Counted from the first letter of the stretch, positions 1-7,068 are shown. The stretch: DNA of 26,875 bases from CAILDB01 sp049695975 (GCA_049695975.1 JBAVTE010000007.1:1-26875); one strand, 5' to 3'. Translations and numbers: made by a program. Notes: a model not told the origin generated them from the letters alone.

Positions 1-119
1 CTTCGGTCGCGGGAGCAAAGACCAAAAATTTTCCTTCCTTAATTTCTGATTTTCGGCGGGGGGTGTGGGGGGAGCCGACAAAAAATGAAAAGGAAATTTT
101 TGGTTTTGCTTTCGCCGTT
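1..119. repeat. Left arm of a 119-bp perfect inverted repeat
   Basis: These bases are the exact reverse complement of 1780-1898. The arm may continue to the left, because the window begins inside it. It is also self-complementary: AGCAAAGACCAAAAATTTTC near base 14 can pair imperfectly with the segment ending in TTTTTGGTTTTGCT near base 109, around a G-rich centre. It therefore behaves both as one arm of a long inverted repeat and as a long hairpin. Confidence 0.9.
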
Positions 120-151
120 AATATTCTCATGTATTGTAATATATCACATTA

Positions 152-181
152 TTGTTAAACAACACAACAAGTTGCTATACT
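152..181 (+). promoter_or_regulatory. Promoter of the XRE regulator gene
   Basis: TTGTTA at 152-157 and TATACT at 176-181 are separated by 18 bases. The -10 ends seven bases before the GTG at 189, so transcription would begin at or next to the start codon, giving a leaderless mRNA. Confidence 0.6.
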
Positions 182-188
182 AAAACCT

Positions 189-401
189 GTGGATATCAAA
201 ACCCATTCAAAAAAACTAGGGAAAAATATAAAACGTATACGCGAGCAAAAGAAAATGTCGCAAGGCGACATTTGTCGAGCTCTCGGTTTTGATCGTGCTC
301 AAATGAGTAATATTGAGGGTGGAAAAGGAAATCCGACGCTTGCGACTATTGAGAAAATTGCTCAGGCGTTAGGAGTTGCAAGTGATGAACTTTTGAAATA
401 A
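189..401 (+). CDS. Small XRE-family helix-turn-helix regulator
   Basis: This 70-residue protein is a single HTH_3/XRE (Cro/CI-type) domain. The recognition region runs through MSQGDICRALGFDRAQMSNI and the family motif GNPTLATIEKIAQALG follows, so it should be a DNA-binding regulator. It has no extra ligand or dimerisation domain. The start is GTG. There is no SD, but a -10 (TATACT) ends seven bases upstream, which suggests leaderless translation and supports this start. It sits just inside the 119-bp inverted repeat and 36 bases before a membrane-anchored protein gene that has its own -10. Regulation of itself or of that neighbour is plausible but inferred. The target is unknown, and no antitoxin partner is visible. 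Confidence 0.85.
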   Translation: MDIKTHSKKLGKNIKRIREQKKMSQGDICRALGFDRAQMSNIEGGKGNPTLATIEKIAQALGVASDELLK

Positions 402-437
402 CGTGCGAATTTATTAATAATGTGGTATTATAAAAAC

Positions 438-1481
438 ATGAAAAACTTAAAACAAAAAGGTTTTATCGTCCCCGTGCTTCTGGTCGTTATTGCTTTGTTA
501 GTTATCGGCGGCGGCGTATATATTTACAAAAATAAAAAAGTAGAAGTACCTGCTGTTGTTGATAACGGAACACAGCAAACAAATACTCAAACTCAACCAG
601 TTAACACAAAAACAAATACATCTAAAACAGATGTTAATTTCTCAGTTTCAGGGAATAATCTATCCGTAATAAATAATGGAAAGGTTACTCAAACATTATC
701 TTTAGGTGAAGGTGGAATTTTTGCATTAAATGTAGTAAGTGGAAATAATCCCTCTGCTTTCATTACAGATAAGGATGTGAATTTTGATGGTCATAACGAT
801 GTCGGTGTTCTTACTTCAACAGGTTACGCGGGAGTCAATTACTTTTATGATTTCTACATTTTTAATCCAACCACTCAAAAATTAGAAAAGAGTGCCGTGC
901 TCAGTGACTTTGTGCTAACAAGTATTGACCCTATAAAAAAACAGATTATATCTACTTATAAATCTGGACCAGGATATGTCTCATATATTTACCAATGGAA
1001 TGGTTCGACATTTATAAAATCTGAATCTGTAGCAAATATTTCAAATTGGAAAACATATACAAATACTCAATATGGTTTTTCAATCCAGTATCAAAATGAT
1101 GCACAAGTTACAAACACGAATAGAAATGAAGGAAAGGAATTTTCATTTTATTTTCCTTCAAAAAAAGGCTTGCTCGTAGATATTGGCACGCAAGATACTT
1201 TTAGAGCTACTCCTACACAAGATCAGTGCGATAAAAAAAATGGTGTCCAAGTAAATATAAATGGCGTTAGTTTCTATTCAGGTGATGTGAGTATGGAGTA
1301 TAGCGGAATGAGCGCAGGAAATTATGCAACGCAGTATTGCACTATAAAAAACGGTGTTCATTATAAATTGATTTCCCTTATTCCCTACGATTCAACTTCA
1401 AGCAATCCTGATATTTCAAACCCGAATAGAAAAGATACTATTCTTGAGCAAATGATTGCAAGCTTTAAATTTAATCAGTAG
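438..1481 (+). CDS. Membrane-anchored extracellular hypothetical protein
   Basis: I chose the ATG at 438, which gives 347 residues starting MKNLKQKGFIVPVLL, rather than the in-frame ATG at 420. A -10 (TATTAT, 426-431) lies between the two, so only 438 could be on the transcript, probably leaderless. The N-terminus is a short basic stretch and one hydrophobic helix (about residues 8-30), resembling a degenerate prepilin/anchor segment. A Thr/Gln/Asn-rich linker (about 40-65) follows. The first outer domain carries DVNFDGHNDVG, a DxNxDG calcium-loop motif as in FG-GAP/VCBS-like repeats. The second domain starts near YTNTQYGFSIQYQ, a pattern I associate with secreted Parcubacteria proteins. Function is unknown; it is probably exposed on the cell surface. 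It is followed by a hairpin terminator. Confidence 0.7.
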   Translation: MKNLKQKGFIVPVLLVVIALLVIGGGVYIYKNKKVEVPAVVDNGTQQTNTQTQPVNTKTNTSKTDVNFSVSGNNLSVINNGKVTQTLSLGEGGIFALNVVSGNNPSAFITDKDVNFDGHNDVGVLTSTGYAGVNYFYDFYIFNPTTQKLEKSAVLSDFVLTSIDPIKKQIISTYKSGPGYVSYIYQWNGSTFIKSESVANISNWKTYTNTQYGFSIQYQNDAQVTNTNRNEGKEFSFYFPSKKGLLVDIGTQDTFRATPTQDQCDKKNGVQVNINGVSFYSGDVSMEYSGMSAGNYATQYCTIKNGVHYKLISLIPYDSTSSNPDISNPNRKDTILEQMIASFKFNQ

Positions 1482-1502
1482 CCTTTCCCGTTCCAAGGGA
1501 GC

Positions 1503-1545
1503 AATCCCCGCCGTTTTATAATATCTCCTAAAAACGGCGGGGATT
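1503..1545 (+). terminator. Hairpin terminator after the anchored protein gene
   Basis: AATCCCCGCCGTTTT (1503-1517) pairs perfectly with AAAACGGCGGGGATT (1531-1545) around a 13-base loop, 21 bases after the stop codon. The flanking A/T runs allow it to work on either strand. Confidence 0.8.
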
Positions 1546-1588
1546 TGTGCACGCACAGGGCGGGCGGGGCAAGCACATATAGATTTGC

Positions 1589-1625
1589 GCCTCGCCATTC
1601 CTTAAGGAATTTTGTATGGCGAGGC
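1589..1625. repeat. Hairpin with palindromic core
   Basis: GCCTCGCCAT (1589-1598) pairs with ATGGCGAGGC (1616-1625). The interior contains the palindrome ATTCCTTAAGGAAT. There is no U-tract, so a terminator role is uncertain. Confidence 0.6.
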
Positions 1626-1779
1626 TCCATTTTCTTTTTGATTTACCACCGCGAGTGAACGAAGCCACAAAGTATCAAGCTACCACAGAACTCGGAGAGG
1701 AAGCGCCTCGTCTCGCAGTGAGGGCGTAGAAAAGAGTAACCAAAAGTTATAAAATAATAGTGCTCCTTTCGGAGACTGA

Positions 1780-1898
1780 AACGGCGAAAGCAAAACCAAA
1801 AATTTCCTTTTCATTTTTTGTCGGCTCCCCCCACACCCCCCGCCGAAAATCAGAAATTAAGGAAGGAAAATTTTTGGTCTTTGCTCCCGCGACCGAAG
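1780..1898. repeat. Right arm of the 119-bp perfect inverted repeat
   Basis: This is the exact reverse complement of 1-119. Together the arms enclose about 1.66 kb carrying the XRE regulator and the anchored protein. Perfect identity over 119 bases implies recent duplication, gene conversion or an inversion-prone segment. No transposase is visible between the arms. Confidence 0.9.
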
Positions 1899-2010
1899 GG
1901 AGCGGACGAGGCGCGCAGATTCGAGCGTACGATTCAGTTTCGCTTCACCACGCACGCGGGGCGTGCGAAGTCATTACCTCACTTTGTTTTGGAAATAGGT
2001 GCGAGTTTGG

Positions 2011-2016
2011 TACAAT
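2011..2016 (+). promoter_or_regulatory. -10 element for miaA
   Basis: TACAAT lies 14 bases before the miaA ATG, giving a predicted leader of about 8 bases and no SD. A weak -35 (TTTTGG, 1987-1992) sits 18 bases upstream. Confidence 0.45.
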
Positions 2017-2030
2017 AGAGACACAAAAAA

Positions 2031-2918
2031 ATGAAACCTAAAATCCTAGTAATTCTCGGCCCTACGGCCACTGGCAAAAGTGATCTTGCCGTGGAAGTAG
2101 CATTGAAATACAATGGTGAGATTATTTCTGCCGACTCTAGACAAGTTTATAAGGGAATGAATCTCGGTACAGGGAAAATTACAAAAAAAGAGATGCGCGG
2201 TGTTCCCCACTATATGCTAGATATTGTAAATCCAAGTTCTGTTTATAATGTAGCAAAATATAAAGCAAAAGCAGACAAAATAATTGCCGACATAATTAAA
2301 AGGAAAAAAATTCCAATAATTTGTGGTGGAACAGGATTTTATATTGATTATGTCGTAAAAAATATTACTTTGCCAGATGTGCCACCCAATCAGAAATTGA
2401 GAAATAAGCTGGAAAAAGAATCCTGCGAAAAACTGATGGAATTATTGATAAAATTAGATCCGAGAATCTCGAAAATAATAGATTCAAAAAACAAAGTTAA
2501 AATAATTCGTGCGATAGAAATAGCAAAAAAACTTGGAAAAGTACCGGAAATAAAATCATCGCCAATTTATAATGCAATTAAAATAGGCCTTATAGCACCA
2601 GACAAAGTTCTAAAAGAGAGAATCAAAAAACGTCTTATCAAAAGAATTGAGCTAGGAATGTTAAAAGAGGGAGAAAGACTTCACAAACAAGGATTAAGTT
2701 GGAAGAGAATGGAATCTTTGGGCCTTGAGTATAGATATATGGCAAGGCACCTTAGTGGTAAAATCTCACTAGAACAGATGATATGTGAGCTAAATTCAAA
2801 AATATGGCAATATGCCCGCAGGCAAAAAACTTGGTTTAAAGGAAATAAAGAGATAAAGTGGTATGAAGTTAGTCCAAAAACAAATCAAAAAATAATTAGT
2901 TATTTGCTGAGGAAATAA
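2031..2918 (+). CDS. miaA: tRNA dimethylallyltransferase MiaA
   Basis: The product transfers a dimethylallyl group to N6 of A37 in tRNAs that read codons starting with U. The 295-residue length is normal for the family. Visible motifs are the P-loop GPTATGKS (10-17), DSRQVY (35-40), which contacts the substrate tRNA, and GGTGFYID (99-106). The C-terminal part contains the family segment WKRMESLGLEYRYMARHL. The start ATG is the first in frame and follows a -10 by 14 bases; no SD is present. The gene is alone on its strand, between the inverted-repeat region and a palindromic tract leading to tRNA-Trp on the other strand. tRNA-Trp reads UGG and is itself the kind of tRNA MiaA may modify (A36, A37 are present), but adjacency may be coincidental. 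Confidence 0.96.
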   Translation: MKPKILVILGPTATGKSDLAVEVALKYNGEIISADSRQVYKGMNLGTGKITKKEMRGVPHYMLDIVNPSSVYNVAKYKAKADKIIADIIKRKKIPIICGGTGFYIDYVVKNITLPDVPPNQKLRNKLEKESCEKLMELLIKLDPRISKIIDSKNKVKIIRAIEIAKKLGKVPEIKSSPIYNAIKIGLIAPDKVLKERIKKRLIKRIELGMLKEGERLHKQGLSWKRMESLGLEYRYMARHLSGKISLEQMICELNSKIWQYARRQKTWFKGNKEIKWYEVSPKTNQKIISYLLRK

Positions 2919-2950
2919 GAAGTTCGACTATAAAGCTATTCTCATAATAT

Positions 2951-3004
2951 TTCATTCGGACAGCAAAAAGCTGTCCTCATGAATTATTGCGGGGGATGTA
3001 GGAA
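2951..3004. repeat. 54-bp direct repeat, copy 1 (pseudo tRNA end)
   Basis: This is identical over 54 bases to 3103-3156. It contains a perfect hairpin (GGACAGC-AAAAA-GCTGTCC, extended by TTCAT/ATGAA) and then GCGGGGGATGTAGGAA, the same 16 bases that form the 3' acceptor and part of the T arm of the real tRNA-Trp gene (minus strand). After base 3004 the sequence diverges, so this copy is only a tRNA fragment. Confidence 0.9.
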
Positions 3005-3100
3005 GTTCGGTCACAGGTATTTTTCTGCTGAAAAATCCTGCGACCCCGCCTCGGCACGTCTGCCTCCGGCTTTCGATTCCTACATCCTCCTCGCAATAAT
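2983..3100. repeat. Long imperfect palindrome carrying inverted copies of the tRNA end
   Basis: The left arm ATTATTGCGGGGGATGTAGG (from 2983) pairs with the right arm CCTACATCCTCCTCGCAATA (ending near 3100) with a small bulge. An inner hairpin ATTTTT-CTGCTG-AAAAAT and a C-rich core (GCGACCCCGCCTCGGCACG) lie between the arms. Both arms match the adjacent tRNA-Trp 3' end, as if the end of the gene had been copied in direct and inverted orientation. Confidence 0.75.
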
Positions 3101-3102
3101 AC

Positions 3103-3156
3103 TTCATTCGGACAGCAAAAAGCTGTCCTCATGAATTATTGCGGGGGATGTAGGAA
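3103..3156. repeat. 54-bp direct repeat, copy 2 (overlaps tRNA-Trp 3' end)
   Basis: This is the second copy of the 2951-3004 repeat. Its right part is the genuine end of tRNA-Trp. The GGACAGC/GCTGTCC hairpin lies just beyond the tRNA 3' end and could act in 3' processing or termination, although it lacks a U-tract. Confidence 0.9.
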
Positions 3157-3212
3157 TCGAACCTACACTAAAGCGTTTGGAGTGCCTTGTGATACCATTT
3201 CACTAATCCCCC
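3142..3212 (-). tRNA. tRNA-Trp(CCA)
   Basis: On the minus strand the 71 bases fold as a cloverleaf. Acceptor GGGGGAT pairs with ATCCCCC, the D stem is GTGA/TCAC, and the T stem GTAGG/CCTAC encloses TTCGATT. The anticodon stem AGGCA/CGCTT holds the loop CTCCAAA, so the anticodon is CCA (Trp, UGG codon). The anticodon stem has one A-C mismatch at the loop end and a G-U pair. The discriminator is G, and the following bases are CAA, so the 3' CCA is not encoded and must be added enzymatically. It has its own promoter, and its 3' part is duplicated in the palindromic tract beside it. Confidence 0.93.
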
Positions 3213-3222
3213 GTGCATTAGA

Positions 3223-3250
3223 AATATAACATAAAATAGACTTTTCTCAA
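3223..3250 (-). promoter_or_regulatory. Promoter of tRNA-Trp
   Basis: Read on the minus strand, TTGAGA (3245-3250) and TATATT (3223-3228) are separated by 16 bases. The -10 ends ten bases before the first base of the tRNA. Confidence 0.6.
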
Positions 3251-3288
3251 ATCAAAAGCCCCGCCATCTGATGGCGGGGCTTTTGATT
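3250..3288 (-). terminator. Hairpin terminator after rpmG
   Basis: An 18-bp perfect stem, AATCAAAAGCCCCGCCAT with its complement, surrounds a CTG loop just after the rpmG stop on the minus strand. The A and T flanks make it usable in both directions. It belongs to the same stem family as the terminator at 10066-10117. Confidence 0.9.
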
Positions 3289-3291
3289 TGA

Positions 3292-3450
3292 TTACTTTTT
3301 AATTTCTTTGTGAACTGTCTGCTTCCTGCACCATTTGCAATACTTCTTGAGCTCTATCTTTCGCTCAACTTTTTTCTTGTTTTTTCTGCTCCAATAATTG
3401 ATCCTCTTACAATCTTTGCAGGCAAGTTTTATTAATTGTACTTGTGACAT
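3292..3450 (-). CDS. rpmG: Ribosomal protein bL33
   Basis: This 52-residue protein starts MSQVQLIKLACKDCKR and ends KQTVHKEIKK. It is a component of the large ribosomal subunit. Two Cys pairs, CKDC (11-14) and CKWC (38-41), form the zinc ribbon of the C+ type of bL33, and the Lys/Arg-rich middle (KNKKKVERKIELKKYC) is characteristic. The ATG is preceded by a clear promoter (TTGATT, 17 bases, TATACT) and no SD. It lies 58 bases downstream of the murJ stop on the same strand, but the promoter between them implies separate transcription. It is followed by a strong hairpin terminator and then tRNA-Trp. Confidence 0.93.
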   Translation of the reverse strand: MSQVQLIKLACKDCKRINYWSRKNKKKVERKIELKKYCKWCRKQTVHKEIKK

Positions 3451-3469
3451 AATTTAATTATTAGACACC

Positions 3470-3498
3470 AGTATAGCTCAAATCAAAATAAAAATCAA
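3470..3498 (-). promoter_or_regulatory. Promoter of rpmG
   Basis: Minus-strand TTGATT (3493-3498) and TATACT (3470-3475) are spaced 17 bases apart. The predicted leader is about 13 bases and has no SD. Confidence 0.7.
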
Positions 3499-3508
3499 CT
3501 GCCACCGA

Positions 3509-5188
3509 CTATAACTCTGTCGTCTCCGGAACAATCGTTTTGACTTTCCAGAATTTCATATGAAGTGTATGCCATGTTTCCATGAGCTCCTCACTACCCA
3601 AAAGATACAAAATAATAACGCCAGAGGCGATGCCTATAGTTCCAGCCACAAATCCTTGTCCAAAAATCCCAAAAAAAGTATTGATATTAAAAACATTTAC
3701 AAAAAGATTCAAACACAAATATGAGACGGACCCCATAATGACTGAAGCAGAAAAACTTTGAAACAATGTTCCGAGAACTGGCTTGGAAAAACCTTTGAAA
3801 CTCTTTTCAAACATAATCCAAAGCATGATACAGTTTACAATACTCGCCAGAGAAAAACCTAAAGCAAGCATTAAAACAGAAGTATCGAGAAGTCCGTCCA
3901 CCCTAAAAAGATTTTCTATAAAATATTTGAAAAATAGTGAAGTATCAAAAAGTTTAATAAAACCAAAAGAAAAAACTATAGTAAATACGCAAGACAATAT
4001 ACTAGTCCAGAGAGATTTGCTGGTATCCCCTGTCGCATAATACCCACGAACAAAAAGAAGTATTAGAGACTGGGCAAGGACTGAAATGGCAAATATTGCC
4101 AAAGTTGCTGCCACAAGCTTGGTACTAGACCAATCAAAATGTCCTGCACCATAAATAACTCTGACTATTTGGGCGCGAAGAACGATAAACAAAACGCTGA
4201 TAGGCACAGACCAAAAAATAATATGTCTGGCACCCGTCACAATGTTTTCTAAAAATTTTTCTTTGTTACCTTCTATAAAAAGTTTTGAAAGCATAGGAAA
4301 GGCGGCAACAGAATAACTCACACCGATGATAGACAGTGGAACCGACTGCAAATTGAAAGCAAAATTGAAAACAGTAATAGATCCTTTTTCCATAAGTGAC
4401 GCTATCCCGAGTAAAATGAGAATGGAAAATTGTGACATACCCAAGGTAATAGTTCGCGGAATAGAAATAACTATTATTTTTTTTATCTCAAGCCAATTTA
4501 TTTTCAATACTCGCAAAGAAAAAAGTTTACTAATAGAAACAAAAGGAAGCTGTATCGCAAGATGCATAAAAGCTCCTAGGACCACACCATATGCCAGCCC
4601 ATAAATACCATAAATGGGATAGAAAAATATAATACCGAGAATAATACCAAGATTATAAAAAATAGGACTCAAAGCATATATCAAAAATCTCTTGCCTACC
4701 TGAGTAATGCCTCCAAAAAAGTTTGAAAGACCGAGAAGTATGGGAGATAGGAGCAATATTCTCGTCATTAAAATAAGCTCCGGAAGATGTGGACTGCTCT
4801 GCATTCCTTTAAAAATAAATGGAATAAGATACGGGACCAAAAAATATACAATGACACTAGTAGAAACAATCAGAATTGAAAAAAAAGAAAAAATACTACC
4901 AATAAACTTTTTTGTTTCTTCTTCGCCATGATTCATTCTTTCTGTAATAAAAGGAATAAGAACCGAAAGAGAAACAATAGACGCCACTGATACAAAAATA
5001 AAATCCGGAATTCTAAAAGAAGAATAATAAATATCAAGAAATTCTCCAGTACCAAAAGATGAGGCAAGCATCCTGTCTCGGAATAATCCTAAAATCTGAG
5101 AGAGCAAAGCAAAAAGTCCGAGCAAATATGCTGCTTCATGCAAACCGCTGATTTCTTTATAAAAAATATTAAAAAATCTTTTCACCAT
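3509..5188 (-). CDS. murJ: Lipid II flippase MurJ (MviN family)
   Basis: This 559-residue polytopic membrane protein of the MOP superfamily is predicted to flip lipid II across the cytoplasmic membrane for peptidoglycan synthesis. The N-terminal AAYLLGLFALLSQILGLFRDR matches the family start, with the conserved Arg-Asp after the first helix. The segment FRIPDFIFVS follows the second helix, and about 14 hydrophobic helices span the protein. The short charged loop ERMNHGEEETKK separates early helices. The start ATG is preceded on the minus strand by TATAAT 11 bases upstream, giving a short leader without SD. It lies downstream of rnpB and its terminator and upstream of rpmG, with no clear terminator of its own. 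Confidence 0.93.
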   Translation of the reverse strand: MVKRFFNIFYKEISGLHEAAYLLGLFALLSQILGLFRDRMLASSFGTGEFLDIYYSSFRIPDFIFVSVASIVSLSVLIPFITERMNHGEEETKKFIGSIFSFFSILIVSTSVIVYFLVPYLIPFIFKGMQSSPHLPELILMTRILLLSPILLGLSNFFGGITQVGKRFLIYALSPIFYNLGIILGIIFFYPIYGIYGLAYGVVLGAFMHLAIQLPFVSISKLFSLRVLKINWLEIKKIIVISIPRTITLGMSQFSILILLGIASLMEKGSITVFNFAFNLQSVPLSIIGVSYSVAAFPMLSKLFIEGNKEKFLENIVTGARHIIFWSVPISVLFIVLRAQIVRVIYGAGHFDWSSTKLVAATLAIFAISVLAQSLILLFVRGYYATGDTSKSLWTSILSCVFTIVFSFGFIKLFDTSLFFKYFIENLFRVDGLLDTSVLMLALGFSLASIVNCIMLWIMFEKSFKGFSKPVLGTLFQSFSASVIMGSVSYLCLNLFVNVFNINTFFGIFGQGFVAGTIGIASGVIILYLLGSEELMETWHTLHMKFWKVKTIVPETTEL

Positions 5189-5230
5189 AAACTTTTTATA
5201 TTATACAAGATATTAATAAATTAAAAAGCA

Positions 5231-5256
5231 AAATCGCTCCTTTAGGGAGCGATTTC
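5231..5256 (-). terminator. Terminator of the RNase P RNA gene
   Basis: AAATCGCTCC pairs with GGAGCGATTT around a small loop. On the minus strand it is followed by TTGCTTTTT. It lies immediately after the 3' end of rnpB and before the murJ promoter. Confidence 0.8.
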
Positions 5257-5261
5257 ACATT

Positions 5262-5615
5262 ACCTTTGTATCTATAAGCCGAATTCTGTCCATCTCGCAA
5301 AGCGAGAATGTCTGACCATTTATCTGGGCCCAAAATTACTTTTGAGCTCTAGCAGCACTTCTCCGGTTTTACCCGAAGACACGACCTTGCATTTAGGTAA
5401 GGATTTAGCCGTTGCACCTCTACATTACTGCAGAGTTCGCCCCTCGCTTTCGCTCGGGGCGCTCCTCGCTTTCGCTCGAAGCGTCACTGTTCGCACCTCG
5501 TAGATTGCTCTAGACGGGCGTTACCCGCTACCCTCCTCCAAAGCTTACGCCTTGGAAATGTTCGGACTTTCCTCTCTTTACCTTTCGGAAAAGAGCGATC
5601 AGCCAATACAATGGC
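5262..5615 (-). ncRNA. rnpB: RNase P RNA (catalytic RNA subunit)
   Basis: Read on the minus strand the sequence contains the hallmark 5' block GAGGAAAGTCCGAACAT, GGGTAGCGGGTAACGCCCG, the block AGATAAATGGTCAG and the 3' block ACAGAATTCGGCTTAT. These are the conserved regions of bacterial RNase P RNA. The ends can pair (TTGTAT with ATACAA) to make P1, which sets the boundaries to within a few bases. The RNA processes the 5' ends of pre-tRNAs. Between 5434 and 5487 it carries two tandem hairpins that share CCTCGCTTTCGCTCG, perhaps an expanded peripheral helix. A -10-like TATATT lies just upstream (about 5619-5624), and a terminator follows. Confidence 0.95.
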
Positions 5616-5659
5616 AAAATATATAATATCATAGCCATAATATTTATGCAAATTCCGCC

Positions 5660-5688
5660 TTGACTTTTTATACGAAAGGTGCTATCAT
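5660..5688 (+). promoter_or_regulatory. Promoter of SPFH unit A
   Basis: TTGACT (5660-5665), a 17-base spacer and TATCAT (5683-5688) form one of the best sigma70-type promoters in the window. Spacer and hexamers align with those of unit B (8053-8081), so the promoter was duplicated along with the genes. Confidence 0.8.
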
Positions 5689-5702
5689 TAGATGTAAATA
5701 GT

Positions 5703-5764
5703 GTTCTTTGACACTTAGTGTTAGTAAACGTCAGTTAACAAACGCGCGAAAAGCGCAAAGGAGG
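5703..5764 (+). promoter_or_regulatory. Conserved leader of unit A: boxA-like and boxB-like elements plus SD
   Basis: GTTCTTTGACA (5703-5713) resembles boxA of rRNA and phage antitermination sites. After 30 bases, GCGC-GAAAA-GCGC (5744-5756) is a small hairpin with a GAAAA pentaloop like lambda boxB. A strong SD (AAAGGAGG) follows, five bases from the ATG. The 43 bases at 5715-5757 are identical to the unit B leader. The antitermination role is inferred from resemblance only. Confidence 0.5.
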
Positions 5765-5769
5765 ATCGG

Positions 5770-7068
5770 ATGGAAACCTTATTGTTCACGCTGGTTTTGG
5801 TTAGTTTTTGCATTATTGTGTTTGGACTACCTGTGCTGATTGTTTTGTGGGCCTATAAAAAGGCTGACATTCCTCTCGGCCCAGATACGAACTGGTTTGC
5901 AAAATGCCGACCGGGCAAGGTAATGGGCGTCCTTTTGGGAGGAAATCTATGGAAATGGTTGACCAACGTAAATGGAATGGAAATAAAAGATAAGGAAGGA
6001 ACATTTACTTATGTTGAGGGAGAAGATGAAAATGATGAAGATGATAAAGTAATCAAGCTGATTACTAAAGAAAAAGACCCGAAAAAAGTTGGTCATCTTG
6101 AAGAACGTTTCTATAAAGCCCTTGGCAAATCCCAAGAAAATACCTTCTGGAAAAAGTTAGGTATTCATTGGGTTTGGTTTAGGCCAGTAGGAGGAGTTTT
6201 CAAAAAGAAGTCCGAGTGGCTTGAATGGGTTGTCAAAACTGGAGGAAAAAACGAAAAACCTGATTCCAAAGAAACACTTTCCCAAAATGTAGAAAAACAG
6301 GGAGGAGATTATTGGGATTTTTCCTTCTCGAAGCAGGTGCTAATGGTGGCGATGAACATTGAAGCGGGTATGACAGCAGATACTGCCAAAGAAGATAAAA
6401 CGGGTAAAGATAATGTAGCAGATACTACCAAAAAAGATAAAACGGGTGGAGATTACGTAGCAGAGAAAATCGAATTAGATTTCTTTGCCGTCTTTACAGT
6501 GTATCTGTTATGTCCGTACAAAGCAGTAGCTATTCTAGACTGGATTAAAGCCTTGAAAGCTGAATGGGAAGCGACTTGTACTGAGTATGCAAAAACCCAT
6601 TCTGTTGATCAGACCTTCATGAAAGATAAGCTTGACATTGAAATCATTGAAAAGCTTTTCGGGATGAATCCGTTTCTTCTTGAAAAATATGGATTCGTTA
6701 TCGGAAACATTCAGTACATAGGTGCTGGATTTAGTGGAGATAGCAAAGCTCTTCGTGAAGCCAGTAACAAAGCATGGATAGCAGAACAACAGGCAGCGGC
6801 TACTATGACTGCAGCAAAAGCTGAAAGGTTTAGAGCTGCACAAGAAGGGGCGGGACAGGGCGAAGCAAACGCATCAGAAATAAAGGGTCTTATGAAAGAC
6901 CCAGAAATGGGAAGGATGCTGTTATGGCAACGTGCTGTTAGTCTCCATAACGGACCATTGTTTCTTGGAGAAAAAAGTAACAGTGGTATGCTAGTACAAG
7001 ACACGTCGAATCAAGAAGTGGAACGGGATATAATGACACCTCCGACGAAAAAAGGAGGTAAAGTATGA
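5770..7068 (+). CDS. SPFH/band-7-like membrane protein, unit A
   Basis: The 432-residue product has one N-terminal transmembrane helix (about residues 4-28) and a large soluble part. An acidic stretch (EGEDENDEDDK) and a low-complexity insert with two 14-residue repeats (around ADTAKEDKTGKDNV) occur before a region resembling the SPFH/band-7 core. The C-terminal half has FLLEKYGFVIGNIQYIG followed by an Ala/Glu-rich helix (KAWIAEQQAAATMTAAKAER), the usual SPFH order of a beta-rich domain then a coiled coil. SPFH proteins form membrane ring scaffolds. The assignment here rests on architecture and could be wrong. The start has a strong SD (GGAGG, five bases). Its last codon overlaps the next gene (ATGA), implying translational coupling. 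The composition is richer in G than the neighbouring core genes. Confidence 0.65.
   Translation: METLLFTLVLVSFCIIVFGLPVLIVLWAYKKADIPLGPDTNWFAKCRPGKVMGVLLGGNLWKWLTNVNGMEIKDKEGTFTYVEGEDENDEDDKVIKLITKEKDPKKVGHLEERFYKALGKSQENTFWKKLGIHWVWFRPVGGVFKKKSEWLEWVVKTGGKNEKPDSKETLSQNVEKQGGDYWDFSFSKQVLMVAMNIEAGMTADTAKEDKTGKDNVADTTKKDKTGGDYVAEKIELDFFAVFTVYLLCPYKAVAILDWIKALKAEWEATCTEYAKTHSVDQTFMKDKLDIEIIEKLFGMNPFLLEKYGFVIGNIQYIGAGFSGDSKALREASNKAWIAEQQAAATMTAAKAERFRAAQEGAGQGEANASEIKGLMKDPEMGRMLLWQRAVSLHNGPLFLGEKSNSGMLVQDTSNQEVERDIMTPPTKKGGKV
6376..6459 (+). repeat. Tandem 42-bp repeat inside the unit A SPFH-like gene
   Basis: Two 42-base units, each beginning GCAGATACT, encode ADTAKEDKTGKDNV and ADTTKKDKTGGDYV. 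The frame is kept, so this is a variable-length charged linker. Confidence 0.85.

Larger units (their letters stand above)
1482..2030. other. Intergenic region of about 550 bp, no credible gene
   Basis: The stretch holds a strong terminator (1503-1545), a second hairpin (1589-1625), about 150 bases with no recognisable signal, the right arm of the 119-bp inverted repeat (1780-1898) and a GC-rich remnant up to the miaA promoter. Frames open across 1760-2041 simply translate the repeat and have low-complexity, atypical composition. Confidence 0.7.

Noticed and set aside
1760..2041. Open frames across the right inverted-repeat arm (1760-2041 and 1818-2018)
   Set aside because: They translate the palindromic repeat and GC-rich remnant, lack start signals and protein-like composition, and the first overlaps the miaA start.
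2989..3004. A second tRNA gene
   Set aside because: Only the acceptor and part of the T arm are present; the D and anticodon arms are missing, so it is a duplicated fragment.
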